The notes: generated by a model not told the origin, from the sequence alone. Positions 11,821 to 25,055 are shown, counted from the first letter of the stretch. The stretch is DNA of 64,000 nt from Prochilodus magdalenae (GCA_024036415.1 JAMWET010000550.1:252001-316000), one strand, 5' to 3'. Numbers and translations are program-made.

Positions 11821-12118
11821 CAGTTGTAGCTCCTGACATATTGAGATGTAGTGCAGTAGTCAGGCTGTGGGCGCGGGCTGTGTGGGTAATGCACTTTCCT
11901 GCTGTATTATTTAGAGAGTGGGCTGCTAATTGAGTTTTAATGTCAGTGACTGCTCTCCTGCGAGTGTTTGAGCGCGGAGAGAAAGTTAAGATCCTGATAG
12001 ATGATAGCTGGCTGTTTGCGGCCGCTGGAAAGGTCAGCTCTGACAGCGGGCGACCTGCCGTGAACCCGCGAGACACGCAGGCACCCACGCACGCGTGCGC
12101 ATGCAACCGCATGCAGGC

Positions 12119-12158
12119 ACAGACAGACACACACACACACAGACACACACACACACAA
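12119..12158 (+). repeat. (CA)n microsatellite
   Basis: Two CA runs separated by CAGA, with short GACA runs in front. The overlapping Thr/His and Val/Cys frames on the two strands are repeat artefacts. Confidence 0.9.
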
Positions 12159-12459
12159 GCAATCACACATGTATGCTCGCTCACACAAATACTTGGCTCC
12201 TCAGTGAATCACTCGAGCATGCTAACATCGCTGACAGGGAATGCAGTGTTATCTTAGGCATGATGTCGCTGTCATAAAGCTAACCGGTATTTGTTATCAG
12301 GCATTGTTAGAAATGGCAGCAGTTTTGACTATAAAGCCAAGACACAAGTTTCTCCAGCATGTTCTCAGTGGGCATGTCAACTGCTGTCACAATTTTTTTT
12401 TTTACATTTAACTGTAAAACATTTAAAACATCTTTCTAAATAATACTTATACTCCTCAT

Positions 12460-12560
12460 TAAAAGAATAGCAGGAAAAGTGAGACTACAGGGCTGTTGGG
12501 AAGGAAGATAAAGGTTACCAGGAACAATAAATGATGATACATTTAGACTGATATGCACTA
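12460..12560 (-). mobile_element. Tc1-like family A fragment
   Basis: Retains the end (TTAAAAGAATAG), then GGGAAGGAAGATAAAGGTTA and CAGGAACAATAAATGATGAT with the downstream ACATTTAGACTGATATG. These match the first 100 bases of family A. The transposase part is missing. Confidence 0.75.
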
Positions 12561-15090
12561 TAAATAGATTGATATACAATATAAATGTTTAAAAGTTAAC
12601 TTGGACAATTCTATTGGAATAAGCATTTATAAACATTCATGTATAGATATGTCAGTGGTCATAACAAGCTAATGACAGGCAGCCTAATAAACTGTACCCT
12701 ACAGTAAAGTGTAACCAAAATGATCAATTAATCCAATTTAAATCAATAAAAAGGCACATAAGCTAAAGATAGCATGTAAAAAGGTCAAGTTGCATTACGT
12801 ATATGTATTAATTTTTAGATATCAAACAAGCCGACCACAAATACGCTTTGGATTCTAGTAAATATGCCATTATTTAAAGTCAGCTGGATGTGTGCTCTTC
12901 AGTCCTTTCTTCCAACACCTTAACACAGCTCCCTCATTTTCATTTTAAATGGCTGGGTATTACTGTGTGAAACCCATTAGTATCATGCTAACTCTGTTAT
13001 CATTCACCAAGTCCATGCCTTCCTTTGCATGAATCGCACACAGCTTAGGCCCAGCTCCCATCCCATAATACTCACTCAGCCACAGTACTGATAAGGCATA
13101 GCAATAATTCATTTTTAAAAACCCAGACACTGGCTAATTAACACTGTGAATTCAAGCAGAAAGGTGGTGTTTCCCCAGGAAGTTTAATTGCGTTGTGCAC
13201 ACAGCAATTTAATGGCTCAAATTGAGAAGCGTTTGAACTCCAATGACTGTCTGAATACGTCTGGTCCTCTAAGACTTTGGACCATGTCTGTTTTCTCCCC
13301 CACTCCAGTCTAATCAAGTTTAGTTTTACCTGAGTTCTTTTAATCACTTACGTAATAGACTTCAGTAGGTTTTTCTCCCAAGGTTAATTATGTGGCACAC
13401 AATTCAATTTTGTTCATGCGCTGATTGGGAATTCTTGGAAGTGTCTGCGCATTTATGCAGTGGCTGGCTATCCTATCAGGCTTTTTACTAAATGCAACCA
13501 GGAGACGCTACCATTCATTTGCAGTAGAGAACGTGATGCCGCATAGCCCCGGGTTGAGCCTGCTGTCTGAGCACATAGATCATATAGCTAAACTCTGACA
13601 GCTGCAGAAAAGATAAAGCAAATGTATGCATGGATCACGTGTTTAGAATGAAATGTATTCACTTTAATGATGGTCTAAGCAGAGATATCAGGGTTGCTGC
13701 TGATTTCCTAAAGCTAATAATCAGTAACAGTTAACTCTATAGTAAAGGTAACTACCACACAATATGTTTTCCAGGCATGCACCATTAAAGTTCAATGGTG
13801 GACCATAACAAATAGAGCCAGACATACAGTTCTGGATATGAATCTCAACACTCAGTCAAAACCTGGCTCTGCTCTACACTTCGACCCTAAATGTCGGTTT
13901 CCGTTATTCCCCCTATAGGATTCTAATGGTATGTTAGCGCTAAGCTAATGTTATTGATATATTTTTTTTTCCAGTTTTAGATTAAACAGACATTTAAAGC
14001 TTAACATTCCATGCTTTCTTCTCGTAACACTGAGCACACAACTCTACAGTCCTGTAACATACTTTTATTTTCTTTGTCTATTCAGACTGCTATCCCGACA
14101 AGCATCTCGTGAGACTCCATGGTCTGTATCTCCGGTTCCCTTATGACTAGCATAACTGTCTTGACCAAAGTCATGCAACCCTTAAATATTACTACCTTGT
14201 CCATTATAAGCTGTCAAGGCATAATTGGCAGAATTGTATTTAAAGCTCTTCAGTGAGACATAAGAAGTTCCACCCAAGGTCAATAATTGCTAGTGAGATA
14301 ATACAGCACAATGACAGCCCTAACAATACAACTATAACATATTAACTATTTAAAATCCAGTCTTATTATTTAGTAATGCTTCTGAAGACTTATTATTTAG
14401 TAGCTCATGACTCATTTAGTGATTACTATGAATTTAATATATTATTTAGCTACGTGAGTCACAAACTGAAGTGTGGGCCTACATACACACCCTTCTGGTA
14501 TGGTTTAAACCAAAGGTCACCTTTCAGATTTCAGCCATGTATGAGCTTTGAAGAGATTTTAGAGAATGGTTCTAACATGTACATCTGGTTCCAATGTGCA
14601 CTCTGCCCGCTCACAAAGCTACTTACTGAATGAGGATATGGATGCCCTGTAACCCAAAGCAGTCAGTCTTTTCCATAAGTTAAAGGAGACAGTAACATGG
14701 CAAAGGCACACTTAAACCCATCTGTCCACAGTACATTTGTCAGGGTGAGTGGTTGACTGAAGTTCATTGGTTGATTAAAATGTTCATTAACAGCCATAAT
14801 AACAAAGACAGGCCAACACCGCCCCCCCCCCCCCCCAACACCCCATAGCCATTAGTTTAATTGACTGTGCAAGCCCCTTTAACATAACCTTCTCTCCTTG
14901 TTCGATCAGATTAATTCCTGTGATGGGGAAAGTGTTGAGCTTTTCATTGTTCTCTTTGTAGTGCATACACGGGAGAAATCTGGAATGTGTTACCATCACA
15001 TTTTTTGGTGATGCACAAGCTTTTTAATTTTTCAGAAATAACACAGATGCTTCAACAACTGATAAAAATTAAAATTCATTAATGAATAAC
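12561..15090. other. non-coding stretch; possible conserved part at 13130-13450
   Basis: No gene seen. Segment 13130-13450 is repeat-free, with homeodomain-like cores (TAATTAACAC, GTTAATTATGTGG) and could be regulatory. A poly-C run of 16 bases lies at 14821-14836. The rest is AT-rich. Confidence 0.4.
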
Positions 15091-15350
15091 TTATACTGGT
15101 GTCGTGCCAGACTGTCATGGAGTGACTCAGAATGGCAGCAGGTCATCTTCAGTGACGATCCCGCTTTTGTTTTGGTAAAGACGACCAACGAGTCCGTGTG
15201 TAGAGGCACCATGGTCAGCACCAAGATTAATGTTTGTTGTCATGCGTGTGTGCGTTGTTACTGCACCTCCACCCCTACCGCACAGTCTACAGGAACTGCG
15301 TGAGAATATTTAAGCTGCATGGGATGAATTATCACAGGACACCATAATAT
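15090..15350 (+). pseudogene. Tc1-like family A transposase fragment
   Basis: The plus strand encodes a peptide fragment typical of the Tc1 DDE domain (WSDSEWQQVIFSDDPAFVL, then TTNESVCRGT), matching the catalytic-Asp neighbourhood of Tc1 transposases. Further frameshifted family A sequence follows up to ATGGGATGAATTATCACAGG. Both element ends are absent. It is dead: only about 70 codons are open. Confidence 0.85.
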
Positions 15351-18130
15351 TTGCTGGATGCCCTCCCTGGCATAGTTCTGAGGACAGTTTCCGGTAGACA
15401 ATTTCTGCTACTGCCTGTACGCTTCCATACACCTGCAAATTCAGCTACTTCCTTAACGCTATAAACTTTGGCACACTTCTTCTCAATCTATAGATCTTGT
15501 CACTCACACCCTGCAGGCATTAATAGCCAGATCATTCTTGTGCAATGCCATCTGCAGGAGCCTGAAGTTACTACCACCTTAAGCACACAAGATGAATAAT
15601 ATTTTGTCGGGTGAGCTTTATTATGTCTAAAGAAATATCTTCCGACAAAGGAATGACTAAATAGTAGTTTTGACCTGAAATTCAATAATAAAGGATGATC
15701 TCTGGCAGCTCTGTACACTTTGCATTCGTCCTTTATATTAATTCATGCCAAACAATATGGATTATAATAATAATAACAACTTTGAGGTAATTGCATACAT
15801 AGCCTGCAGTTAAGTTAGGATTTCAATGCAAATTCTTCTTCACAGCTGGATAGTTCTGGGGGAAAAAAAAGCAAGGGGACGTTGGGGATTAGGGATATTC
15901 ATAAAGACTCTGCTTATTAGCACAGCATTTTCCCCAAAACCACACGTATTTACAAAACCCATTTAATGGCCTGTTTAATGGGATGTTTGCCTGTTGTACC
16001 ATGTGCTGTAAAAGTGTCTGTGTCCATTCCCACTAGTCTGCTGAGCGGCCAGGACTGTGGTGGGTCTCTGGAGTTGTGTGACTCCGGTGTGTGGTCTGCT
16101 TGTGCTCCGGCCTGAAGATCGTGCCATGGATAATTGGTGTCTTATGGGTTTTACATCCTTACAGAGCCTGTTAAAAAAGCAAACACTGTGGGTTACATGG
16201 GTTTCTATGTGCACAGTTACAGTCACATCAGTTTCTCTCAGAACTTACAGGATGTGTTGTTTTTGTAGTATTTGCTAGGACTGTACAATATGTCATTTCA
16301 GAATCGCGATTGTAATGTGTGTATGCATATGTTGAAATTAAATGTTATGCTAGAACATACCAGATACAAAAGAAACCATGGACGGTTCCTGGACTGAGTT
16401 AAGGTATCTTGACTACATGGAGAGGGGGAGTTACAGTGCTCACCTGCTTTTGTGTTTAGTGTACTGAAACCAATTAAAGAGAAATAAAGTTCATTAAAAA
16501 AAAAAAGACATTGTTTTATTTTCCGCCCATTCATTTTACAATAACTAAATGTTTTCAATCATTTGGTAAAAATTCCTGAATATTTTTCATATTGCAATAT
16601 ATATCGCAGGGCAAAATAAATTGCAGTGTCATTTTTTTTTCAATATCAAGCATCTCTAGTATTTTCTATATGTTTCTGTATTTTCTTACACATATATACA
16701 CATAATTATAGACATAATATACACTTTAAAAGTACATGTAAACTCTTTCAGTTTTGCAGCTGCTAGCACTTTTGGGGATGTGCATTTTATTTTTTTATTT
16801 ATTTATTTTATTGGACTTGCACAAAGAGTGCACCTTAGTGCACCTACGCTAATGGTAGTCCTTTGTACACCTGATACCTGGCAGGTAAAGATTTTTTGTT
16901 TTGTTTTACACACAGAAATACATTACAAGCCTTTGAGATTTGCAACTGTTAGCACTAACTGGTATAACAGTGTTGGGTAAGGTCTTTAAGTAAAATAATT
17001 GAATAATAAATTAGTAATTTTCCCTTAGTTGCAGATTTATGGATGCTATTGTTTGATTTGAAACATTTATTTAACCCCATAGGAGGTCCAGGATTGACAG
17101 TTGACCTCCAGTACATGATTCTGCCAATCAGTCCTTTATTAAAATAAACCAAGGCTGCAGATAGAATTGTGATGGCTGAAGCGCTCCCTAAAAGGCAGCG
17201 TTTTCCACAGTGTCATTGCTCCTGTCTTCTGCTCTTTCCTTCCTAACCAAATCAGCCATGACACAGAGTATTACGGGATATGTAAGGCAACCAAACAGAG
17301 GAGCCTCAGGAGGCTGATTTAGTCAACAAAGGCTAACAGTGAATGAGTAGTCCCCCATTAAAGACCTAATACTATAATTTAGCAAATGTGAACACGTTTT
17401 GTTAATTAAATGAAATTAAAAAGTCATTAAGAAGCTAGCTGGCTCACTAACTAGTAAAAAGCACTCAGGCTATAGCTGATGGCAAAACTGCCCAAAAAAC
17501 ACAGTCCCACCAAACTCAAATCCAACATCAGTCCACAATCACCACCATCTTACCAATATCAGTATTTTCACCACAAACTGTCTGTAGTCAGAGCACATGT
17601 GCACGTTAACTTGTCAAGATATGCACGTTCTATTACATGTTTTACATTTACATATATATTTACAGCTTAATTATCTTATCTGTACATACTGTATATAGCT
17701 CATTACTCCAGTACTTGGTCATATCTGTTCTTATCTCACATTGCTCATACTTTTATTTGCCGGTTGCGAGTGTCCCGACTTTGTTTATATATTGTATATC
17801 TTTTCTCAATTCATTTTATAGGACTTCTATATACAGTATTTGATTATGACGGCACTGAATTTCATGTTGAAAAAGTCAGCGTAAGATTCGTCATTCCCAA
17901 ATATGAAAAAAATCTGTACATATCAGAATCTCTGAAAACTGTAAGTGGGATATCAGAAGAATTTTCTTCTTAAGAATGGCTGGTAAATGAGACCAAATGT
18001 TCCTATATCCTATATTCATTTTGCATTTCATTGGTCCATGAGGTGATGTTTGTGTGGTTTAATGTACCAAAATCAGAATTCCTATGTATATGAGCTCAGC
18101 AGAAAAAAATAAAATAAAAATCATCTTGCA
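15351..18130. other. non-coding stretch, no gene seen
   Basis: Mostly AT-rich unique sequence, with a poly-A at 16496-16506 and an ATTTATTTATTT-like tract near 16787-16810. None of the short open frames carries a recognisable domain. Confidence 0.45.
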
Positions 18131-18144
18131 TGTTTAAGGTGATA

Positions 18145-18245
18145 ATTTCAGGCTCCTGAAGACATTACATAAGGATGACGGGGCTATAAATATTTGCGGG
18201 CTGTGAATGACAGGATTCATAGGTTGAGAAGAGGTGGTACCTGCA
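18145..18245 (+). repeat. dispersed repeat fragment shared with 9243-9305
   Basis: CAGGCTCCTG, then GATTCATAGGTTGAG and AAGAGGTGGTAC, recur with small changes at 9248-9305. The family was not identified. Confidence 0.5.
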
Positions 18246-18894
18246 CCTGGCTATATACACACCCCTATAAATATACACTTATATATACACCCTTTATATA
18301 TACACCCCTTAAGAAACAGTGTGGGTTGCTGGCGAATTTCTACACCCAGTAATAATGTTAATAATGTTAAAGTAATAATGTTAGAGTGTTTGTGCTCACC
18401 CTTGCATCCTTTTCCCCCCTCTGTCACGCTACTAAACGCTGAGAGTGTTGGTGCTCCCCTTCAGCAAAAGAAACCAAAAAAAAAAAAAAAAAAAGTTTTT
18501 CTCTCTCCTGTCTGCTGAGGGCTGTGAGGTCTCGCCCTCCTCCTCATCCCTGTACTTGTTCCCTAGAGGTATTAAAGGTTCTCACACCCATCCCTCCCTC
18601 TGTTTCTCTGGCTTTCCCTTTATTATATAGGGGAGAGTATTTTTTAAAAACTCATCTCCCTTCTTTGTTTCTTTATTTGTTGTACCAGTATCTCCTTACC
18701 CTGACTTCTGCTTATTTTTGTTAGGAGTTTCATAAGATTTAAATCTCTGTACATTCAGGAGGTAACCAGTCTCCCCTGGCGTCCTTTGTTTCCCCATTTC
18801 CCGCTCAAGCTTTTCCCAAATTTGGGTGGGTTTGTGCAGTGGTTACTTTTCCCCCCACTTACATTTAGTTCCCACTTCTGTTTTAAATTCACCT

Positions 18895-19095
18895 ATAACA
18901 CCATGGTGGTAGAGCAATAGGCTGATTGCCCTTCAACATGGTGGCCTGGGTACAAACCCCACTACTTGGGAGGTGTCTCATTTTATCAGTCTTCCTCTTC
19001 TGTTCCATGTTTTGACTGCTTAGCATTTGGGTCCTCTCCAAAACCCCAGTGGTAGCTTGTCTGGCAGAGCCCCTGATTAGAAGCTCTATGCTCCT
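18895..19095 (+). repeat. possible degenerate tRNA-derived SINE
   Basis: GGTGGTAGAGCAATAGG resembles an A box. About 45 bases later, CTGGGTACAAACCCC resembles a B box. A second, weaker similar phrase (GTGGTAGCTTGTCTGGCAGAG) follows near 19049. No clear tail. Weak evidence. Confidence 0.25.
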
Positions 19096-19559
19096 TTCCA
19101 CCAACAGCTAGCATTACACAGGTGACTCATTTTTGTCTGGTAAGCTTGTACAGTTATGCATGTTTGTTCTGATTGGCTGCCCTGTATTGTGGCTCATTCA
19201 GAAAGCAGTTAGTATTAAACACACTTCAAAACTTCAGCTTGAGGTGGGCAGAGCCAAAGTCTGTAGCCTCAATAGAGAGATATATGTAAATGTGATCATT
19301 TGTGAACATCAAGACAGGTGGATTTTGCATCCTGGGACTGAAGATTAAATAGATTTATAACTTTAGCAGTGTTTTTCCTGATACATTAAACTCAAAATCA
19401 CGGGCAATTCAGTTTTCCATTATATGGGTTCTACAACAGGACAATCAGTAACAAATTCAGTAAACTGCAGGACCACTAGAGCTAACAGCCTGCTGTTAAG
19501 GGCTAGCTTGGATTGAATGAGATTCTACTGGCTCTGTAAAAAACAAACCATCTTCCATG

Positions 19560-20960
19560 GTGTCTGTTTAAATCGGACCCAAATGTTCTGGCTCTCGAGC
19601 ATTGTTTATTAAATGGCAGGGTAATGTATCATATCTCTTGGAGCTAGTTTTTAATGAACTGTGATGGTGAAGCCCTTGCACTATAAAAACCTCCGGACGG
19701 ATCAGAGAGCATCTTTAAAACATTCTTCAGATATCAGCGTAGTATTGCATTTTTCAGATATCAGTGCTGTATTAAATCTCCGCGCTTTTGCTCGTCTCAG
19801 AAGTGAAATACAGCTTTCAGTCCTGTCTGATCCGAAGAGGAATGTCACGGATTCCTTCCCTTATTACAGTTGGCTCTGGCAGGTCCCAGATCAGCCTGGG
19901 CCCTGGACTCAGGAAAGGAGCGTCATCCTGACGAGCACACTCACCAGCCTGTTTGGATTAAAAACAAATATGGTAGTATATTATTACTTGGCTCCGAATC
20001 ATCCTGAAGCTTTGGAGGAGGTTGTGTTGGACTGCAAAGCCTCCTGGGCACTTTGTATATGTATTTTTCATGCGGTATTACACCCGGTTTATTAGAAGCA
20101 TGCAATACCTGCTGGGCGAAAACAAGTCTGAATCGTCTCTGCCATTACCAGGCAAACAAACAGGCACTCGGCCTGCACAGCCCAGCCAGAGCCTCGCAGG
20201 AATCCACTGTTTGTTTTCCATGCGGTATTAGAGGTCAGCTTCTCAATCCTCAGGTAAATTTTGCTTGGCGGCGAGAAAAAAAAAAAAGAAAAAGGGATAA
20301 ATATTTTCGCGGAAGCTGGCCCTACAAAAAAAAAAAAATAATGTTCACCCTCTTTCGGCTTTTCCTTTGCCAGGCGTGGAGTGCTTGGGCGGATCTTTCT
20401 TTTTTTTCCCTTCTCTCTTTTCACCTCAGAGAAGTGCCGGTCCATGCTTTGCAGGACTGACCGACACGCTTGTTTATTTTTCCCATGCCTACTGCAAATT
20501 CCAACATTTCCCCTCACTGAAAGGATCCATGTGTGCCCGGGCCAGCGTCGCCCAAGTAAAGAGCGAGGGAGGAGGTAGAAAAAAAGAGGAAAAGAGAGCG
20601 GGTAGGAAAAATATCAACAAGTTGTCATTTACATCAGAACAAAAACAAATAAACCCTAGAGAAAGAAGCAGTTAAGGTTTTTTTTTTCTTTTTTCTTTCC
20701 TTCATTTTAACATAAGGAATCTCTCTCATGTGGCTTCGGGCCGGCCGCCAGCCAAATCTAATATGGATTTATATACAAAGGAAGTGCCTAGTTTAACATA
20801 ATGAATATTCAATCATGCATGGACCCTGTAAAGCAATTTCACAGGAGTAATTGAAAGCAGACTTTGTTTACAACAAGATAGGAGAGCAGAGCAGAAAAAA
20901 AATGAAAATAAAGAGCTAAACTGTTGACCCAAAGGGGCCCGAAAAATCTCATGCTGGATT
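19560..20960. promoter_or_regulatory. candidate conserved non-coding block
   Basis: About 1.4 kb of high-complexity, transposon-free sequence with many short A/T-rich binding-site-like cores (for example AATATGGATTTATATACAAA near 20760 and TAATGAATATTCAATCATGC near 20800). It also has internal short duplications: TTCAGATATCAG at 19725 and 19755, CATGCGGTATTA at 20069 and 20219. Mixed frames are open but none is consistent. The regulatory role is inferred from appearance only. Confidence 0.3.
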
Positions 20961-21269
20961 AAGTGTTTACACTGCTGGCATGGATTCCACTAAATGAGGC
21001 TGAATTCCAGCAGTGGATCAGTGCATTCTAACCCCTGTGATCCAGTTACTGAGCGATGTCAGAGCGCATGGACCCCATGGCTCTCTGGGGACCCGCAGCC
21101 CTCAATACTGCACTTGTGGGGGCGAGGTGTAAGAGCCAGGCCACGTACAGGTCCTTCATTCATCAGTCCGGGGCTTCGATTAGGCTCAGAGCTCCTGCCT
21201 CATATCACTGTGCTCATGTTCTGTTTGTGCTAATTCTCCCAAACGCTCCTGACAGAGGAACTGTTGTTT

Positions 21270-21960
21270 ACAGTGTCAAAGAGAACATGTACTGTATATT
21301 AGTTAAGCATATAGCTACACTACAGAACCCATTTTCATTTTTTCAGTTTTTTGTATTGGTGGTGACAATTTTAGCCTTCTTTGAGCGGAGCTCCAAAAAC
21401 ACTAGCCAGTACATGACTAGCAAATACAGCTTTAACAGTTTGGCACACAATCATCATTATTGATAGGGACTGTTCTTACAATGTTAACTATTACAGTCCA
21501 ATTTTCAGACTTTGGGATGCAATTGGGCACTTAATGGTAATGCCAACTTGTTTTTTGTTAAAGTGCTTTAAAGTTGTTTAAAGTGTAAAAGAGAAAATGT
21601 GTATTAACACACATACATGAAGCATATAGCTTCACCACGGAATATGGACTAATCTATCAGATTAAAAATAAAATATATAAATTATTAAACTTTCAATTTC
21701 TTTTTGGTGTTGACAATTTTAACATTTTTTAAACTCCAATAACTCTAGCAGGTTCATGAATATAAAACACAAATTTGAACAGTCTGACAGAGAATCATCA
21801 TACATTTCATTTAAATAAAAAAAAATTAAAAAAGCCTGAATTTGTGTTGTGGTACTTACAATTCTTACATTGTTATTTGTAATTGCACACGGATTTACAG
21901 ACTTTGGGACGTACTGTGTGCATCCCAGTTGCACACTTAAGACTAATGCTAAATAGTTTG
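21270..21960. repeat. diverged tandem duplication, unit about 350-390 bases
   Basis: Ordered matches recur: AAGCATATAGCT (21305 and 21619), GACAATTTTA (21364 and 21710), the AATCATCAT phrase (21449 and 21792), TTACAATG/TTACATTG, and CAGACTTTGGGA (21508 and 21897). The spacing grows from about 315 to 390 bases because of insertions in the second copy. Neither copy is coding. Confidence 0.65.
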
Positions 21961-22215
21961 TACTACATGGAAAACAATGAAGTCTCCCAAATGTAACAAT
22001 AAAACAAGGGGTGCACCCCAATTGGCCACATAATACTAAAACTAAAAAGTGTTGGAGTATATAGTATATAGTACAGTTACAAACATCAACGTTCAGTACA
22101 CTTAAAAATCCACAATGCACATTTAGAACTAGTCAGTTTTAGAGTATGGTAACGATGGACACTTTTGTCTCACAATGCAATGGGAAAAAGACAAATTTCA
22201 CATCTGGAAAATTTA

Positions 22216-22266
22216 GAGAGAGAGAGAGAGGAAAAAAAACAAAAACAAAAAAAAAACAACAACAAC
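22216..22266. repeat. GA run then A-rich/CAA tract
   Basis: AGAGAGAGAGAG followed by runs of A with C interruptions and CAACAACAACAA. Simple sequence. Confidence 0.8.
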
Positions 22267-22913
22267 GCAGACAGTGATGTAACAGCGACCAGAAATGGTG
22301 TATAAATGTGAGTTCAACAGCTTGTAAAAATAAAAATGTATTCTAGTAAACAATGTGTTTATTTTTTGTGTACGGTAATAAAACCCCCTGCTGAAGCAGC
22401 ATTGAGAGTCCAACCTCGTATGATGTGAGCTTCATCACTTCCTGCAAGTAAAAAAGGACATTGTATGCTAATACTGTGTGTAGTAGGCTGCTGAACTCCT
22501 AGCATAGTGTGTAGTATTAGTGTGTAGTACAGAATTGAGATGGAGCAATTTATTTCAAAACGATGGGATCTAACTGCTCACCATGTAACCACAAGGGATG
22601 ACAAGAACACAGTCTCACTTATCGCTCTAAAATGCAGGGGTGTGGCTAAAAATGTCCACCTATAACGTAAATCTACTTGTGTTTTGAGGGTGATGGACGA
22701 TTTTGTTAAAAAGTAACATTATGGACACAATTTTAAAGTAAATCGAAGTGATGTTTTAAACACAGCATTAAGATAAAAAAATATTTATCAATTATTTTCA
22801 CCAACTGAAACTTATTGGTTGGGTCTGATACAGATACTTCCCAATAGAAAATACTATAAATTATGATTTATAGGCCATTCTTAACAGTGTGCATTGAAAT
22901 TTAGTATTTAGAC

Positions 22914-23375
22914 ACTGTGCTCGCTCACTGTCCGCTCTATTAGGCACTTCTTGCTGGTCAGAGACAATGGCTCATCTGCTGCTGCACAGTTTGTGTTGGT
23001 CATTTTCTAAACCCTCATCAGTCATTCAGAGGCTGGACAGGTTTGGCTGAAGGACTATTTTCAGTGCAGACAGTGAGGTGTTTAAACACTCCAGCAGCAC
23101 TACTGTGTCTAATCCAGCACAACACACACTAACACCACTACTACGTCAGTGTCACTGGAGTGCTGAGAACGATCCACCACCCAAATAATACCTGCTCTGT
23201 GGTGGTCTGGTGCAGGTCCTGACCACTGAAGAACAGGGTAGTAAACAGAAATCAGATGGACTACTGTCTGTAACTGCAGGACAATAATTTGTTGATATAT
23301 GGTAAGTGGAGCTGATAAAATCGACAATGAGTGTTGATGCAAGGAGGTGTACTTAATAAAGAGTTCAGTGAGTGC
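22914..23375. mobile_element. non-autonomous repeat with inverted ends (family C)
   Basis: The left end CTCACTGTCCGCTCTATTAG is the imperfect inverse of the right end TACTTAATAAAGAGTTCAGT. The interior holds GTCAGTGTCACTGGAGTGCT and GATCCACCACCCAAATAATA, which recur near 61790-61940. The ends resemble those of the element at 42497-43004. The open minus-strand frames here are not genes. Confidence 0.65.
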
Positions 23376-23579
23376 ATGATGAAGTTGTTTGTCTTATTCT
23401 TTTCCAGTGGATTGTTTAAAGCAAACATTCTGAAAACACGTGGATACATTTGACACTACTAGGTTACTGCAAACCAAGGAAGAAAGCATACTCGTGTGTA
23501 TTTACAAAGACTCGTGTCCCCAAATTTTTGACAGCTGGTGTATCAATGGATGGCAATGGGTGAACAAATTAGGCTAAGA

Positions 23580-24260
23580 ATGAAAAGAATCAACGCGGAG
23601 GAACGACCTCAATCACATGCACATTTCACATCAGCGGCTTTCCGCTCTGATGATAACACGCCAGTTAGCATACAAGGCTTGCTCTTCCCGCCCATGAATA
23701 AATAATTCTTGCTGAATGTTATCTAGATAGAGCAATGACCATTCCACAAAGCCGTAATGACAGCAAGCTTTTTGAGTCAGCTGAAAGAGATGGAAATTGA
23801 CTTGGATCAACTGCTCTTCTTTCTGTAATTTATTCCACACTTTTTTTTCTTTTTAGCAAATGAGGGGGGAAAGGTCCTACACGGTTAAACGATGACAGAA
23901 AAGGGTAGATTCTAAGCAGCTTTCTCAAGCAGCAAGTGTTCACTTTAATTCTGCAAAATAAAACAGGTTATCAGGTTTATTTTGCGATTCCAGGCAACCT
24001 TAATAAATCGGCTTAGCCACAGCCTAACAGCTTCATTCGCCGCAAATCTGTCCTCGCCAATAACATGCACCACTAAGCACAGATTAATTTAATAACTCTT
24101 TAATATTCTCGGCAGAGTAGGGTACCACGCAGTCCATAGCATATGGGTCTCTTCGCAGAATAGAATATTGCTGTGGCTGCAGATTGAAAATTACGTAATC
24201 GTGTCATTTATATTCTATTCACTCTCTTCAAAGCTGCGCTAAAAAGTCCAGACGGTTCAC
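23580..24260. promoter_or_regulatory. candidate conserved non-coding block
   Basis: Roughly 680 bases of repeat-free, balanced sequence with clustered factor-like cores (CCATGAATAAATAATTCTTG near 23690, CAGATTAATTTAATAACTC near 24078). A 69-codon minus-strand frame (23840-23631) is open but has no known domain. Conservation must be tested by alignment; inference only. Confidence 0.3.
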
Positions 24261-24375
24261 CCACCGCTGGGAAGATTGCAGAATCTCCTTGTGGTATCAA
24301 GCTGTAAAAGGATTATATGCAATCGGTCACTTTGCGAAGATTCGAAGAGTTTGGAGATTTCATGTTTCATGGTTG

Positions 24376-24416
24376 GTGAATGGTGGTGGTGGTGGTGGTG
24401 GTGGTGATGGTGGACT
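24376..24416 (+). repeat. (TGG)n microsatellite
   Basis: About ten GGT units with one GAT interruption. On the minus strand it reads as a poly-His run, an artefact. Confidence 0.95.
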
Positions 24417-24503
24417 CCATAGTTGTGAGCTGTCAGGATATTCTTCTTCAAGGGTTCTTTGGTAAAACCAGTGTTCATATATACAGTAGAACTAACAAGT
24501 CAA

Positions 24504-25055
24504 CTGAAGGTGCCATAGAATGCATTGATTCAGCATTTTAGATTGTTCCGATATCCACAAATGAGGCATGCCAGTTTGGTCTGGGTGAACAATGGCCAGA
24601 TCTGATTTTTCATACCCATTACCCATTTATAACCCTTTAATCAGTTTCTAGAATGAAACAAGCTGTTTTTCCTTTTTTAGTAAATTTAAGGCACCTGTAA
24701 AAGCTGTATCATTTAAGGTGGGACAGAACATTTAGTTAAGAAGCTGGTGAACAGGAAGCCATGTTGAATGGAAGATGAACATCAGCCATGGCTGTTGACA
24801 GTTTAGTTCCTTGGAAAGGATATGAAAAGTGCCAACATCCTCATTCACAGCCATTTCATTGCAGTAGCTCCATGGTCATATGTAAACTTGGGGCTGTAAA
24901 TATTAATATGTAAATATGAATCAGCCCATTTTAATGGCCTCTTTTGCACATGTGGATTCATATTTGAAAGGGGGAGACAACAGTGTCTGAGATTCATGGT
25001 CAGCTATGCCATTATACAGTGTATATACAGTTTTCCATTCTATGGCACCTTTAAG
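24504..25055. mobile_element. MITE-like repeat with inverted ends
   Basis: The left end AAGGTGCCATAGAATGCATT is mirrored at the right end by CATTCTATGGCACCTTTAAG. The 550 bases between are non-coding. No target duplication was certain. The family was not named. Confidence 0.55.
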
